Below are positions 47,740-57,633 of a stretch of 64,000 nt of DNA, in pieces. Made by a program: the position numbers and the translations under genes. The notes beneath the pieces were generated by a model. That model saw nothing but the letters and a program-made list of their open reading frames with translations, was not told the DNA's origin and did not search any database. Source of the stretch: Thauera chlorobenzoica (GTDB taxonomy: Bacteria > Pseudomonadota > Gammaproteobacteria > Burkholderiales > Rhodocyclaceae); assembly GCF_001922305.1 (NCBI RefSeq), contig NZ_CP018839.1:930001-994000 (forward strand), in the 5' to 3' direction. Position 1 is the first letter of the stretch, and every line of letters begins with the position of its first letter.

Positions 47740-48405
47740 ATGGAAAACCGCATCACGACAATGCGCCGCACCGAAGCTTCGGTGCTGTCGACCAACAAGG
47801 TCATCCGCAACACTTACATGCTGCTGTCGCTGACGCTGGCCTTCTCGGCGCTGACTGCCGGGCTGTCGGTGGCGATGGGTCTGCCGCACCCGGGTCTGAT
47901 CCTGACCCTGGTGGGCTACTTCGGTCTGTTGTTCCTGACCACCAAGTTCCGCAACAGCGGCCTGGGCATCGTGTTCGTGTTCGCGCTCACCGGCTTCATG
48001 GGCTTCACCCTCGGCCCGATCATCTCCGCCTACCTGTCGCTGCCCAACGGCGGCAGCATCGTGATGCAGGCGATGGCCGGCACGGCGGCGATCTTCCTTG
48101 GCCTGTCGGCCTACGCGGTGACCACCAGGAAGGATTTTTCCTTCATGGGCGGCTTCCTCATGGTCGGCATCCTGGTGGCCTTCCTCGCCGGCCTGGGCGC
48201 GGTCTTCTTCTCGATTCCGGCGCTGTCGCTGACCGTGTCGGCCGCCTTCGTGCTGCTGATGTCGGGTCTGATCCTGTATGAGACCAGCAACATCATCCAC
48301 GGCGGCGAAACCAACTACGTGATGGCCACGGTGACGCTGTTCGTGTCGATCTTCAACCTCTTCACCAGCCTGCTGCACCTGCTCGGCTTCGCCAGCAACG
48401 ACTGA
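47740..48405 (+). CDS. yccA: Bax-inhibitor-1/YccA family membrane protein
   Basis: 221 residues with seven hydrophobic helices and the BI-1 landmarks SVLSTNKVIRNTYMLLS, GFTLGPIISAYL and SGLILYETSNIIHGGETNYV. YccA in E. coli binds and restrains the membrane protease FtsH. A GGAGGAA site precedes the ATG. The hairpin at 48441-48470 follows. Confidence 0.85.
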   Translation: MENRITTMRRTEASVLSTNKVIRNTYMLLSLTLAFSALTAGLSVAMGLPHPGLILTLVGYFGLLFLTTKFRNSGLGIVFVFALTGFMGFTLGPIISAYLSLPNGGSIVMQAMAGTAAIFLGLSAYAVTTRKDFSFMGGFLMVGILVAFLAGLGAVFFSIPALSLTVSAAFVLLMSGLILYETSNIIHGGETNYVMATVTLFVSIFNLFTSLLHLLGFASND

Positions 48406-48440
48406 TCCGCAGCGCCTCTGGCGGTGCGCAGCGCAATGAG

Positions 48441-48470
48441 CGGGGCGGTCGCCGGAGGGCGGCCGCCCCG
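48441..48470. terminator. GC-rich hairpin after yccA
   Basis: CGGGGCGG-T-CGCC and GGCG-G-CCGCCCCG enclose a short loop. No T-run follows, so termination strength is uncertain. Confidence 0.45.
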
Positions 48471-48573
48471 CGTCGTCTGGCGACGCGCCGCGTGTGGCAG
48501 TGCAGCGTGGACAGGCCACGCCGTGGTCCGCCTGGCGTTACAATGGCGCACATTTTTGACTGGGAACGGCTGG

Positions 48574-49539
48574 ATGAAGACCACCTTTCTGGATTTCGAA
48601 ACGGCGATCGCCGAACTTGAAGCGAAGATCGACCAACTGCGGTTCGTGCAGGACGACCCGGCGGTCGACATCTCCCAGGAGATCGCGCGCCTGGAGGCCA
48701 AGAGCCAGTCGCTGACCAAGGAACTCTACGCCAAGCTCACGCCGTGGCAGATCGCCCAGGTCGCGCGCCACCCGCAGCGCCCCTATACGCTCGACTACGC
48801 CGGGCTGATGTTCACCGACTTCGAGGAGCTGCACGGCGACCGTAGCTATGCCGACGACAAGGCGATCGTCGGCGGCCTGGCGCGCTTCAACGGCCAGAGC
48901 TGCGTGGTGATCGGCCACCAGAAGGGGCGCGACACCAAGGAGAAGATCGCGCGCAACTTCGGCATGCCCCGCCCCGAGGGCTATCGCAAGGCGATGCGGC
49001 TGATGAAGCTCGCTGAGAAGTTCGGCCTGCCGGTGTTCACCTTCGTCGACACCCCGGGTGCCTACCCCGGCATCGGCGCCGAGGAGCGCGGCCAGTCCGA
49101 GGCGATCGGCCACAGCATCTACCTGATGGCCGAGCTCAAGGTGCCGGTGGTCAGCACCATCATCGGCGAAGGCGGCTCGGGTGGCGCGCTGGCGATTGCG
49201 GTCGCCGACCAGGTGCTGATGCTGCAGTACTCGACCTACTCGGTGATCTCGCCCGAAGGCTGCGCCTCCATCCTGTGGAAGAGCGCGGAGAAGGCCGCCG
49301 ATGCGGCCGAGACCATGGGCATCACCGCGGCGCGGCTGAAGTCGCTGAACCTGATCGACAAGGTGGTCACCGAGCCGGTCGGCGGGGCGCATCGCGACGC
49401 GCGCGCGATGGCGGCCACGCTCAAGCGCGCGCTCACCGACGCGCTGCGCGAACTGGAAGCGCTGACCCCTTCGGAACTTGTCGCCCAGCGCTACGACAAG
49501 CTGATGAGTTACGGGCGCTACAAGGAAAAGGCGGCCTGA
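48574..49539 (+). CDS. accA: Acetyl-CoA carboxylase carboxyltransferase subunit alpha
   Basis: The 321-residue subunit works with AccD to carboxylate acetyl-CoA to malonyl-CoA. Start [19 protein letters not shown]; diagnostic segments are [42 protein letters not shown] and [12 protein letters not shown] chose the ATG at 48574, the family-standard start. It precedes tilS by 54 bp, a conserved pairing. Confidence 0.96.
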   Translation: MKTTFLDFETAIAELEAKIDQLRFVQDDPAVDISQEIARLEAKSQSLTKELYAKLTPWQIAQVARHPQRPYTLDYAGLMFTDFEELHGDRSYADDKAIVGGLARFNGQSCVVIGHQKGRDTKEKIARNFGMPRPEGYRKAMRLMKLAEKFGLPVFTFVDTPGAYPGIGAEERGQSEAIGHSIYLMAELKVPVVSTIIGEGGSGGALAIAVADQVLMLQYSTYSVISPEGCASILWKSAEKAADAAETMGITAARLKSLNLIDKVVTEPVGGAHRDARAMAATLKRALTDALRELEALTPSELVAQRYDKLMSYGRYKEKAA

Positions 49540-49593
49540 GCGGGGCCTGCGCCGCAGCGGCGGCGTGATCCCGCGGCATGGCGGCCGGGCACC

Positions 49594-50958
49594 ATGGGCA
49601 TGGTCGTGCACGATGACCTGCGCGTCGAAGTTGGCCGCGTGCTCGCCGCCGCCGGCGTAGGGGCGCAGAGTCGGTTGTGCTGTGCGCTGTCGGGCGGGGT
49701 GGACTCGGTGTCCTTGTTTACCCTGCTGTGCACCCTGCAGGCGGATTTCGGCTATGCGTTGTCGGCCGCGCACGTCCATCACCGCCTCAGCCCGAACGCC
49801 GACGCCTGGGCGGCGGCCTGCGCCGGGCGTTGCGCTCAGGTCGGGATTCCTTTCCGGCTGTTGCGCGTGACGGTGGCGCGGGACCATCCCGGCGGCCTCG
49901 AGGCGGCGGCGCGCGAAGCCCGCCATGCAGCCCTCGACAGCCTCGATTGCGACTGGCTGGTGTTCGGCCATCATCAGGACGATCAGGCTGAAACCGTGCT
50001 GTTCCGCCTGCTGCGCGGCGCCGGCGTGCATGGCGCGGCGGCGATGGCGGCGTTCGATCGCTGCCGGCCGGCGGTGCGCCCGGGACGCCTGCGCCCGCTG
50101 CTCGGTGTGCGCCGGGCGCAGATTCTCGCCTGGGCGCGCGCGGCCGGCCTGCACTGGGGCGAGGACGAGAGCAACGCCGACACCCGCTACACGCGCAATG
50201 CCCTGCGTCACCAGCTGCTGCCGGTCGCCGAACGCATCTTCCCCGCCGCGGTGCCCGCGCTGGCGCGTGCCGCGGAAAACTTTCGCGAAGCCGACGCCCT
50301 GCTCGACGAGCTTGCCGCGCTCGACGCCGCCGCCTGCGGCGGCGGCCCCTGGTCCCGTTCGGCCGTGCTGGCGCTCGGCGCGGCACGGCTGGGGAACCTG
50401 TTGCGCTGGCAGCTGCGCCGCGGCGGGGCGCTGGCGCCGTCGCGCGCGCGCCTGGTCGAGGCGGTGCGTCAGCTCCACGTCGCAGACGCGGACACGCCGC
50501 TGCGCCTGGTGCTCGGTACCTGGGCCTGCTGCGCGTATCGCGATGCGCTGTGGCTCGAGCCGGATGAAGCGGCCGCTGCGCCCGCGGCGCGGGACTGGCG
50601 GGGGGAGGCGACGCTGCCGTGGGGCGCGGGGGAGGTCGTGTTCGAGCCGACGCTGGGGGCCGGGCTGAGCCGTGCACGCTTGTCCGGGGCGGGCGCGGTG
50701 AGGCTGGAGGCGCGCCGGCAGGGGATGAAGCTGCGCCTCGATTGGCGCCGCCCGCGGCGCAGTTTCAAGAACCTGTGCCAGGAGGCGGCGGTTCCGGCCT
50801 GGTTGCGTGCGCGCCTGCCGGTGCTGTGGGTGGAGGGGGAACCGGTCTGGGTAGCGGGGATCGGGGTGGCGGCGGAGTTCGCCTGCGCCGCCGGCGAACC
50901 GGGGGTGATCCCGCGCTGGCGCTTGTCCGGCGCGGATCCCGCCCGCGGGAGCGGCTGA
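49594..50958 (+). CDS. tilS: tRNA(Ile)-lysidine synthase
   Basis: The 454-residue enzyme places lysidine at C34 of tRNA-Ile(CAU). The PP-loop SGGVDS is at 33-38, HVHHRLSPNADAW is the next conserved block, and GHHQDDQAETVLFRLLRG closes the catalytic part. A C-terminal tRNA-binding region is present (LRLDWRRPRRSFKNLCQE). An ATG two codons downstream is an alternative start. Confidence 0.93.
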   Translation: MGMVVHDDLRVEVGRVLAAAGVGAQSRLCCALSGGVDSVSLFTLLCTLQADFGYALSAAHVHHRLSPNADAWAAACAGRCAQVGIPFRLLRVTVARDHPGGLEAAAREARHAALDSLDCDWLVFGHHQDDQAETVLFRLLRGAGVHGAAAMAAFDRCRPAVRPGRLRPLLGVRRAQILAWARAAGLHWGEDESNADTRYTRNALRHQLLPVAERIFPAAVPALARAAENFREADALLDELAALDAAACGGGPWSRSAVLALGAARLGNLLRWQLRRGGALAPSRARLVEAVRQLHVADADTPLRLVLGTWACCAYRDALWLEPDEAAAAPAARDWRGEATLPWGAGEVVFEPTLGAGLSRARLSGAGAVRLEARRQGMKLRLDWRRPRRSFKNLCQEAAVPAWLRARLPVLWVEGEPVWVAGIGVAAEFACAAGEPGVIPRWRLSGADPARGSG

Positions 50959-51002
50959 GCCTGGAGCGGTTTCCTCTCCTGGCGCGCCGCCGGTCCGGTT
51001 GT

Positions 51003-51608
51003 TCAGTCGCGCAGTATGGTCAGTTGCTGCGCCAGTTCCACCGCCGAGCGCACCTCCATCTTGTCGAAGATGCGCGAGCGGTGGGCTTCGACGGTGCGCA
51101 TCGAAATCGACAGCTCGTCGGCGATGACCTTGTTGTACTTGCCTTCCAGGATCAGGTTCATGACTTCCCGTTCGCGGCTGGTCAGCGGCGCCAGCCGGGC
51201 TTCGATCGTTTCACGGCTGGCGGCGGCGCGCTGGTGTTCGGCATCGGCGGCAAGCGCTTTCTCCACCAGATCGACGAGGTCGTGGTCGTTGAACGGTTTT
51301 TCGATGAAATGGAACGCGCCTTTCTTCAGCGCCGATACCGCCATCGGCACGTCGCCGTGGCCGGTGATGAAGATCACCGGCAGGGTGCAGCCGCGCGCGA
51401 GCAGGGTGTCGAAGCATTCCAGTCCGCTCATTCCCGCCATGCGGATGTCGAGCACGATGCAGCCGCGCCAGCCGGGCTGCCAGGCGTCGACGAAAGCTTC
51501 GCCACCGGGCCAGGCGCGGCAGGCGACGCCGCGGGTCTTGAACAGCCATTGGAGGGCGTCGCGGATGGCTTCGTCGTCGTCGATGATGTGGGTGCAGGCA
51601 GGGATCAT
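51003..51608 (-). CDS. dctR: FixJ/NarL-type response regulator, probable DctR
   Basis: A 201-residue protein: a receiver domain with phospho-acceptor Asp54 (VLDIRMAGMSG), the acidic pocket at Asp10-12 and FIEKPF, then a LuxR-type HTH (LTSREREVMNLILEGKYNKVIADEL, ISMRTVEAHRSRIF). Its start overlaps the kinase stop by ATGA. Divergence from dctPQM makes control of C4-dicarboxylate uptake, as by DctSR of Rhodobacter, the best reading. Confidence 0.85.
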   Translation of the reverse strand: MIPACTHIIDDDEAIRDALQWLFKTRGVACRAWPGGEAFVDAWQPGWRGCIVLDIRMAGMSGLECFDTLLARGCTLPVIFITGHGDVPMAVSALKKGAFHFIEKPFNDHDLVDLVEKALAADAEHQRAAASRETIEARLAPLTSREREVMNLILEGKYNKVIADELSISMRTVEAHRSRIFDKMEVRSAVELAQQLTILRD

Positions 51609-53587
51609 GCGGAGTCGAGGTCAACGGGGAGCGACAAGGTGAAAAGGGTACCGCCATCGGGGCGGGCTGCGAAGCCCAGGCGGCCATGGTGCAGCTCGGC
51701 GATCGAGCGGCAGATGTTCAGCCCCATACCCATGCCTTCGGGTTTGGTGGTGAAAAACGGCTCGAACAGGCGGGCGCTGATCTCGTCGGCGATCCCGCTG
51801 CCGCGGTCGGCCACGGTGACGGTGACGAAGCGGTCGTCGCCCGCGGTGGCGATCTCGACCCGGCGCCGGCTGGCCGGAGTGTCGCGCATCGAGTCGATCG
51901 CGTTGCGCACCAGGTTGACCACGATCTGTTCGATCATCACCGCGTCGACCGCCACCGGCGGCAAGGCCGGGGCGAGATCGGCGAGGATGCTCACCCGGCG
52001 TTTGCGCGCGTCGGCCTCGATCAGGCCGACGGCGTCGCGGATCACCGCGTTGAGGTCGAGCACTTCGCGGCGGGGTTCGGCGCGGCGCACGAAGTCGTGC
52101 ACCCGGCGGATGATCTCGCCCGCGCGCCGGGCCTGGCGGGCAATGCGCTGGTGGATGTCGAGCAGTTCGGCGGGGTCGAGCTCGTCGCCCTGCAGGCGGT
52201 TGATGCAGCCCGAGTTGTAGCTGGTGATCGCCGCCAGCGGCTGGTTGAGCTCGTGGGCGAGGGTGGAGGCCATTTCGCCCATCGTGATCAGGCGCGAGCT
52301 CTGCTGCAGGCGCTCTTCCTGCTGGCGAGCCTGCTCGCGCGCGCGCTTCTGCTCGGTGATGTCGAGCACCGAACCCATCCAGCCGGCATGGCGGCCGTGG
52401 GCGTCGATCAGCGGCGCTTCGAACACCAGCACGTCGAGCGCTTCGCCGTTCTTGCGCCGCAGGCGGACTTCGGTGCCTTCGGCGGTGCTTTCGCCGGCCA
52501 TGATTTCGCGGTGCACTTCGAAGGTCTGCTCGAGCCGCTCCGGGTCCCAGTAGGGCATCGGCGGCTTGAGCCCGATCAGTTCCTCCGCAGCGAAGCCGGT
52601 CATGCGGCAGAACGCCGAGTTGACGTAGGTCAGCCGGCCGTCGAGGTCGCGGGCGCGCATTCCGGTGCGCATCGAATCCTCCATCGCCTTGCGGAACGCG
52701 GATTCGGTGCGCAGCGCGGTTTCGGCCTGCTGGCGGCGGGAGAGCTGGCGGCGCAGCTGGACCACGCTCCAGACGATGATCCCGCCCAGGAGCACGATCG
52801 AGGCACCCAGCAGCAGCGGAATCCAGCGCGTTTCGGACTTGTAGGCGGTGATCTGCAGGGTCAGGCCGTGCCCCGGCGGATCGAACGACATCGAGTAGGC
52901 GAGCCGCGGGGAAAGGGGGGCGACCTTGGATTTGGCGGCGATTTCCCGGCCGTCGGCGTCGAGCACCGCGACCCGGTAGCGCTCCGAGAACCACCACGGC
53001 AGCTCACGCACGACCAGGTCCGACAGCGAATACACGCCCACCACGACGCCGAGCAGGGATTCGTCGGACCACAGCGGGACGTGGACTTCGAAGTGGTGGG
53101 CGTTGCCGGTGGCGGGATAGGCTGGGCCATACACCGGGCGGCCGACGCTGCGTGCCAGTTCGAACGTGGCCGGAGTCGGCGCGCGGTTTCCGCCCGCGGC
53201 CTCCGCCGGGCGCGGCGGCAGGGCGCCGGCGAGGCGGCCGTCGGGTGCGAGCCACAGGATCTGCACCAGTCCGCGCTCGGGGTTGAGCAGATGGGCGAGG
53301 CTGGCTTCGGTCTGCGGCGACAGCGAGGTGCCGGCGAACAGCTCGGCGCCGAGCTGTTGCAGGTGGATCTCGTTGCGATCGAGCTGAAAGCGCAGGTTCT
53401 GTTCCATCCACAGCACGTCGTTGAGCAGCGTGGTGCGCTGTTCGTCGGCGTCGTACTCGCGCGTCAGCCATACCAGGGCGGCAATCGCGCCGAGGAACAG
53501 GGCCAGGCTCAGGAAGGGCAGGCGCTGAACCCAGCGGTTGCGGGCACCCGGAGGCGGCAGGGTCGTCGAGGGGGGAAGAGGGCTCAT
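51605..53587 (-). CDS. dctS: PAS-containing sensor histidine kinase, probable DctS
   Basis: About 660 residues: membrane helix near 25-45, a periplasmic sensor of about 230 residues, a second helix (LLLGASIVLLGGIIVWSVV), a PAS domain with RLTYVNSAFCRMTGF, then the H-box STLAHELNQPLAAITSYNSG and an HATPase domain (NLVRNAIDSM, GMGMGLNICRSI). The ATG at 53587 was chosen over an in-frame one at 53641. It is translated before and coupled to dctR. The periplasmic domain presumably senses dicarboxylates. Confidence 0.85.
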   Translation of the reverse strand: MSPLPPSTTLPPPGARNRWVQRLPFLSLALFLGAIAALVWLTREYDADEQRTTLLNDVLWMEQNLRFQLDRNEIHLQQLGAELFAGTSLSPQTEASLAHLLNPERGLVQILWLAPDGRLAGALPPRPAEAAGGNRAPTPATFELARSVGRPVYGPAYPATGNAHHFEVHVPLWSDESLLGVVVGVYSLSDLVVRELPWWFSERYRVAVLDADGREIAAKSKVAPLSPRLAYSMSFDPPGHGLTLQITAYKSETRWIPLLLGASIVLLGGIIVWSVVQLRRQLSRRQQAETALRTESAFRKAMEDSMRTGMRARDLDGRLTYVNSAFCRMTGFAAEELIGLKPPMPYWDPERLEQTFEVHREIMAGESTAEGTEVRLRRKNGEALDVLVFEAPLIDAHGRHAGWMGSVLDITEQKRAREQARQQEERLQQSSRLITMGEMASTLAHELNQPLAAITSYNSGCINRLQGDELDPAELLDIHQRIARQARRAGEIIRRVHDFVRRAEPRREVLDLNAVIRDAVGLIEADARKRRVSILADLAPALPPVAVDAVMIEQIVVNLVRNAIDSMRDTPASRRRVEIATAGDDRFVTVTVADRGSGIADEISARLFEPFFTTKPEGMGMGLNICRSIAELHHGRLGFAARPDGGTLFTLSLPVDLDSA

Positions 53588-53628
53588 GGACTCGGGCGGG
53601 GGGGCGGAGCCGTTGTGGTTTTCCCTTC

Positions 53629-53642
53629 TGTGGTATTCCACA
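53629..53642. promoter_or_regulatory. Palindrome TGTGGTATTCCACA, candidate DctR operator
   Basis: A 5-bp inverted repeat (TGTGG/CCACA) in the 185-bp dctS-dctP divergent region. Another TTGTGG occurs 15 bp upstream. A FixJ-type regulator site here is inference. Confidence 0.4.
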
Positions 53643-53772
53643 ATAGCGATCGGGCGGAACCCAAACGATACTGATCTGCAGCACAGCCGAATTTATCGCC
53701 GTGCTCCGGCCCCGGGAAGCGCCGCGGGCCGAAAAAATTCATCGATGTCGTTGATGCGGAGGAGAGAGTCTC

Positions 53773-54777
53773 ATGAAAATGCGCGCACTTCTGGTCGGTC
53801 TGGTTGCGGTCGGCTTGTCTGCCGCTGCGGTCGCGGCGGAGCCGATCGTGATCAAGTTCAGCCACGTTGTCGCCCAGGACACGCCCAAGGGCAAGGCGGC
53901 GGACAAGTTCAAGGAACTTGCCGAGCAATACACCCAGGGCGCGGTGAAGGTCGAAGTCTATCCGAACAGCACGCTGTACAAGGACAAGGAAGAGATGGAA
54001 GCGCTGCAGCTCGGCGCGGTCCAGCTGCTGGCGCCGTCGCTGGCCAAGTTCGGCCCGCTCGGCGTGCGCGAGTTCGAAGTGTTCGACCTGCCCTACATCT
54101 TCGACGGCTACGAAGCGCTGAACAAGGTCACCCAGGGGGCGGTCGGCGCCCAGCTGCTGGCCAAGCTCGAGCCCAAGGGCATCCGCGGCCTGGCGTACTG
54201 GGACAACGGCTTCAAGTCCTTCTCGGCGAACTCGCCGATCAACAAGCCCGAAGACCTGCGCGGCAAGAAGATGCGCATCCAGTCGTCGAAGGTGCTCGAA
54301 GAGCAGATGCGCGAAATCAAGGCGCTGCCGCAGGTGATGGCCTTCTCCGAGGTCTATCAGGCGCTGCAGACCGGGGTGGTCGACGGTACCGAGAACCCGC
54401 ACTCCAACCTCTACACCCAGAAGATGCATGAAGTGCAGAAGCACATGACGCTGACCGACCACGGTTACCTGGGCTATGCGGTGATCACCAACAAGAAGTT
54501 CTGGGACGGACTGCCGGCCGAGGTGCGCACCCAGCTCGACAAGGCGATGAAGGAATCGACCCTCTACGCCAACCAGATCGCCAAGGAAGAGAACGACAAG
54601 GCACTGGCGGCGGTGAAGGCGTCGGGCAAGACCGAAGTCCACACCCCGACTGCGGAAGAGAAGGCGGCGTTCAAGAAGGCCCTGGTGCCGGTGCACAAGA
54701 AGATGGAGTCGCGCATCGGTAAGGATCTGATCCAGTCGATCTACACCGAAACCGGCTTCGATCCGGCCAAGCTCTGA
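53773..54777 (+). CDS. dctP: TRAP transporter substrate-binding protein DctP
   Basis: The 334-residue periplasmic protein has signal peptide MKMRALLVGLVAVGLSAAAV-AAE. Conserved are IKFSHVVAQDTPKGKAAD, the ligand-binding Arg block LRGKKMRIQSSKV, and TGVVDGTENPHSN. It binds C4-dicarboxylates for the DctQM membrane pair. A GGAGGAGAG site precedes the ATG. A hairpin with T-run separates it from dctQ. Confidence 0.93.
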   Translation: MKMRALLVGLVAVGLSAAAVAAEPIVIKFSHVVAQDTPKGKAADKFKELAEQYTQGAVKVEVYPNSTLYKDKEEMEALQLGAVQLLAPSLAKFGPLGVREFEVFDLPYIFDGYEALNKVTQGAVGAQLLAKLEPKGIRGLAYWDNGFKSFSANSPINKPEDLRGKKMRIQSSKVLEEQMREIKALPQVMAFSEVYQALQTGVVDGTENPHSNLYTQKMHEVQKHMTLTDHGYLGYAVITNKKFWDGLPAEVRTQLDKAMKESTLYANQIAKEENDKALAAVKASGKTEVHTPTAEEKAAFKKALVPVHKKMESRIGKDLIQSIYTETGFDPAKL

Positions 54778-54800
54778 TCCGTCCGCACCCAGACCCAGGC

Positions 54801-54838
54801 ACGCCCGTCAGGCTCCTTCCGAGCGACGGGCGTTTTTT
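54801..54838 (+). terminator. Intra-operon terminator/attenuator between dctP and dctQ
   Basis: ACGCCCGTC and GACGGGCGT form a 9-bp stem with a 15-nt loop and a run of six T. In this position it should let dctP be expressed above dctQM. Confidence 0.8.
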
Positions 54839-54853
54839 CGGGGGAAAACAATC

Positions 54854-55573
54854 ATGAACAAGCTTCTCGACCGCCTCGAGGAAATCATCATCGCCAGCCT
54901 GATGGCCGTGGCGACGATCGTGATCTTCGTCTCGGTGGTGCATCGCTATGCCTCGGGCTACGAGATTCCCGTGGTGCAGGACTGGCTGCTCGACATGAAC
55001 GTCGGCTGGGCCCAGGAGTTCTGCATCATCCTCTTCGTGTGGATGGCCAAGTTCGGCGCCGCCTACGGCGTGCGTACCGGCATCCACGTCGGTGTCGACA
55101 TCCTGATCAACAAGCTCTCCGGCACGCCGCGCGCCGCGCTGATCCAGCTCGGCCTGGTGTGCGGGGTGGTGTTTACCGCGCTGATCGGGCTTTTCGGTTC
55201 CCTCTTCGTATGGGAGAACGGGATGGCCTACGAAACGCTCAGCCTGCTCGGGCGCGACATCGGCGACTACTACGAAGGCCCGACCACGCCCGACCTCGAA
55301 TGGCCGACCTGGATCGTGTATTCGGCGGTGCCGCTCGGTTCCTTCCTGATGTGCTACCGCTTCCTGCAGGTGATGGTGAGCTTCGCCCGCAGCGGCGAGC
55401 TGCCCACCCACGACCACGGCCACGTCGAAGGACTCGACGAGGCGCAGGACCCGAACGTGCTGCTCGAAGGCGAGTCGATCACGCTCGGCGAGGATGTCGA
55501 GCACGGGCATGCCGGCATGAGCGACGAAGAGTGGGCGAAGACCCATCCGAAGCGCCCCGGCGGCAAGAACTGA
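54854..55573 (+). CDS. dctQ: TRAP transporter small membrane subunit DctQ
   Basis: 239 residues with four membrane helices, starting [40 protein letters not shown] is a typical DctQ segment. About 60 C-terminal residues form an acidic, His-rich tail ([19 protein letters not shown]) that is longer than usual. It pairs with DctM 15 bp downstream. Confidence 0.88.
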   Translation: MNKLLDRLEEIIIASLMAVATIVIFVSVVHRYASGYEIPVVQDWLLDMNVGWAQEFCIILFVWMAKFGAAYGVRTGIHVGVDILINKLSGTPRAALIQLGLVCGVVFTALIGLFGSLFVWENGMAYETLSLLGRDIGDYYEGPTTPDLEWPTWIVYSAVPLGSFLMCYRFLQVMVSFARSGELPTHDHGHVEGLDEAQDPNVLLEGESITLGEDVEHGHAGMSDEEWAKTHPKRPGGKN

Positions 55574-55588
55574 GGCGAGGACGCAGAC

Positions 55589-56875
55589 ATGACCAACACC
55601 CTTGCAATCTTCGGCCTGCTCGTCGTCCTGATGGCGATCGGCATGCCGGTCGGCGTGGCGCTCGGCCTCACCGTGCTGAGCTTCATGTTCATCTTCACCG
55701 ACGTCCCGCTCGAATCCGTGGCGCTGAAGATGTTCACCGGGATCGAGAAGTTCGAGATCATGGCGATCCCGTTCTTCATCCTCGCCGGCAACTTCCTCAC
55801 CCACGGCGGGGTGGCGCGGCGCATGATCAACTTCGCCACCGCGATGGTCGGGCACTTGCGCGGCGGCCTGGGCATGAGCGCGGTGCTCGCCTGCGCCCTG
55901 TTCGCGGCGGTGTCGGGCTCGAGCCCGGCGACGGTGGTGGCGATCGGCTCGATCCTGATCCCGGCGATGATCAAGCAGGGCTACCCGGTGCGCTTCGGTG
56001 CCGGCGTGGTGGCCTCGGCCGGCGGCCTGGGCATCCTCATTCCGCCCTCGATCGTGATGGTGATGTACGCGGTGACGACCAACTCCTCGGTCGGCGCGCT
56101 GTTCATGGCGGGGGTGATCCCGGGGATCCTGCTCGCCTTCATGCTCGGCCTGTGCACCTGGTACGTGGCGCGCAAGCACAACTATCCGACCATGCCGGCG
56201 GTGGGCTGGGGCGAGCGCATCAAGCACTTCCGCAAGGCGTTCTGGGGCCTGATGCTGATCGTGGTGGTGATGGGCGGCATCTACTCGGGGATGTTCACCC
56301 CGACCGAGGCGGCGGCGATGAGCGCGGTGTACGCCTTCTTCATCGCGGTGTTCGTGTACAAGGACCTGAGCTTCAGGCAGATCCCGCGCGTGCTGCTCGA
56401 TTCGGCCAACATGAGCGCGATGCTGCTGTTCATCATCGCCAGCGCGGTGCTGTTCTCCTTCATCCTCACCAGCGAGCAGATCCCGCAGCGCATGGCCGAT
56501 GCGATCGTCGCCAGCGGCATGGGGCCGATCGGCTTCCTGATCGTGGTGAACCTGCTGCTGCTGGTGGCCGGGGCGCTGATGGAGCCGTCCTCGATCATCC
56601 TGATCCTGGCGCCGATCCTGTTCCCGGTGGCGGTCGCCCTGGGGATCGACCCGATCCACTTCGGGGTGATGATCGTGGTCAACATGGAGATCGGCATGAT
56701 CACCCCGCCGGTAGGGCTGAATCTGTTCGTCGCCAGCGGTGTGACCAAGGCCGGCCTCACCGAGATGAGCAAGGCGGTGATGCCCTGGCTGTACACGATG
56801 CTGGTGTTCCTGATGATGATCACCTACATCCCGAGTATCTCCACTTTCCTGCCCCGGGCGCTGGGCATGATGTAA
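55589..56875 (+). CDS. dctM: TRAP transporter large permease subunit DctM
   Basis: The 428-residue permease has about 12 helices. Typical segments are [55 protein letters not shown] and [16 protein letters not shown]. It forms the Na+-driven dicarboxylate channel with DctQ. A strong terminator follows. Confidence 0.94.
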   Translation: MTNTLAIFGLLVVLMAIGMPVGVALGLTVLSFMFIFTDVPLESVALKMFTGIEKFEIMAIPFFILAGNFLTHGGVARRMINFATAMVGHLRGGLGMSAVLACALFAAVSGSSPATVVAIGSILIPAMIKQGYPVRFGAGVVASAGGLGILIPPSIVMVMYAVTTNSSVGALFMAGVIPGILLAFMLGLCTWYVARKHNYPTMPAVGWGERIKHFRKAFWGLMLIVVVMGGIYSGMFTPTEAAAMSAVYAFFIAVFVYKDLSFRQIPRVLLDSANMSAMLLFIIASAVLFSFILTSEQIPQRMADAIVASGMGPIGFLIVVNLLLLVAGALMEPSSIILILAPILFPVAVALGIDPIHFGVMIVVNMEIGMITPPVGLNLFVASGVTKAGLTEMSKAVMPWLYTMLVFLMMITYIPSISTFLPRALGMM

Positions 56876-56923
56876 GCGCCGCGGCCCGGCCGTACTGCGC
56901 GACCCGGCCGGGCCGCGCGCTGC

Positions 56924-56965
56924 AATCCCCGCAAGGCGGAGACGCCCGGCGGGGATTGTTTTTTT
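56924..56965 (+). terminator. Rho-independent terminator of the dctPQM operon
   Basis: AATCCCCGC and GCGGGGATT form a 9-bp stem with a 16-nt loop, followed by G and seven T. Confidence 0.88.
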
Positions 56966-57093
56966 GCCCCCATGCTTGCGCCGGGATACATTCGTGTGCC
57001 CGGCGGGCGCATCGGCGTCACGCGAAACCTGTTAAAATTTCGCGCTTTTTTCTAAACCTCACGCTTTTCCAAGCGCAGTTCCGGAGTTTTTCC

Positions 57094-57519
57094 ATGGCAA
57101 TCGAACGCACCCTGTCCATCATCAAGCCCGACGCCGTCGCCAAGAACGTGATCGGCCAGATCTACGCCCGCTTCGAAGGCGCTGGCCTGAAGATCATCGC
57201 CGCGAAGATGGTGCACCTGTCCGAGCAGGAAGCCGGGCAGTTCTACGCGGTGCACAAGGAGCGTCCCTTCTTCAAGGATCTGGTGTCGTTCATGACCTCC
57301 GGCCCGGTGATGATCCAGGCGCTGGAAGGCGACAACGCGATCGCCAAGAACCGCGAGCTGATGGGCGCCACCGACCCGAAGAAGGCCGACAAGGGCACCA
57401 TCCGCGCCGACTTCGCCGACAGCATCGACGCCAACGCGGTGCATGGTTCGGATGCGCCGGAGACGGCCGCGGTCGAAGTGGCTTTCTTCTTCCCCGGGAT
57501 GAACGTTTACTCGCGCTGA
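57094..57519 (+). CDS. ndk: Nucleoside diphosphate kinase
   Basis: The 141-residue enzyme balances NTP pools. Start [18 protein letters not shown]; the active-site His lies in [22 protein letters not shown] box at 57031-57038 may be its -10 region. Length is standard. Confidence 0.97.
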   Translation: MAIERTLSIIKPDAVAKNVIGQIYARFEGAGLKIIAAKMVHLSEQEAGQFYAVHKERPFFKDLVSFMTSGPVMIQALEGDNAIAKNRELMGATDPKKADKGTIRADFADSIDANAVHGSDAPETAAVEVAFFFPGMNVYSR

Positions 57520-57633
57520 ACGGTCCATTCGGACGGCCCTCACGCTGGTTTCGCGGTGCCTCCCGCACCGCGTCCGGCGCGCCCGGGCCGTTTCCATTTG
57601 GCCTCAACCGTTCTCTGGAGTGAAGTTTCAGGC

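Noticed and set aside
46747..48519. A long minus-strand frame over the HPF-like and yccA genes
   Set aside because: It is antisense to two motif-supported genes with good ribosome-binding sites and has skewed His/Gln/Arg content.
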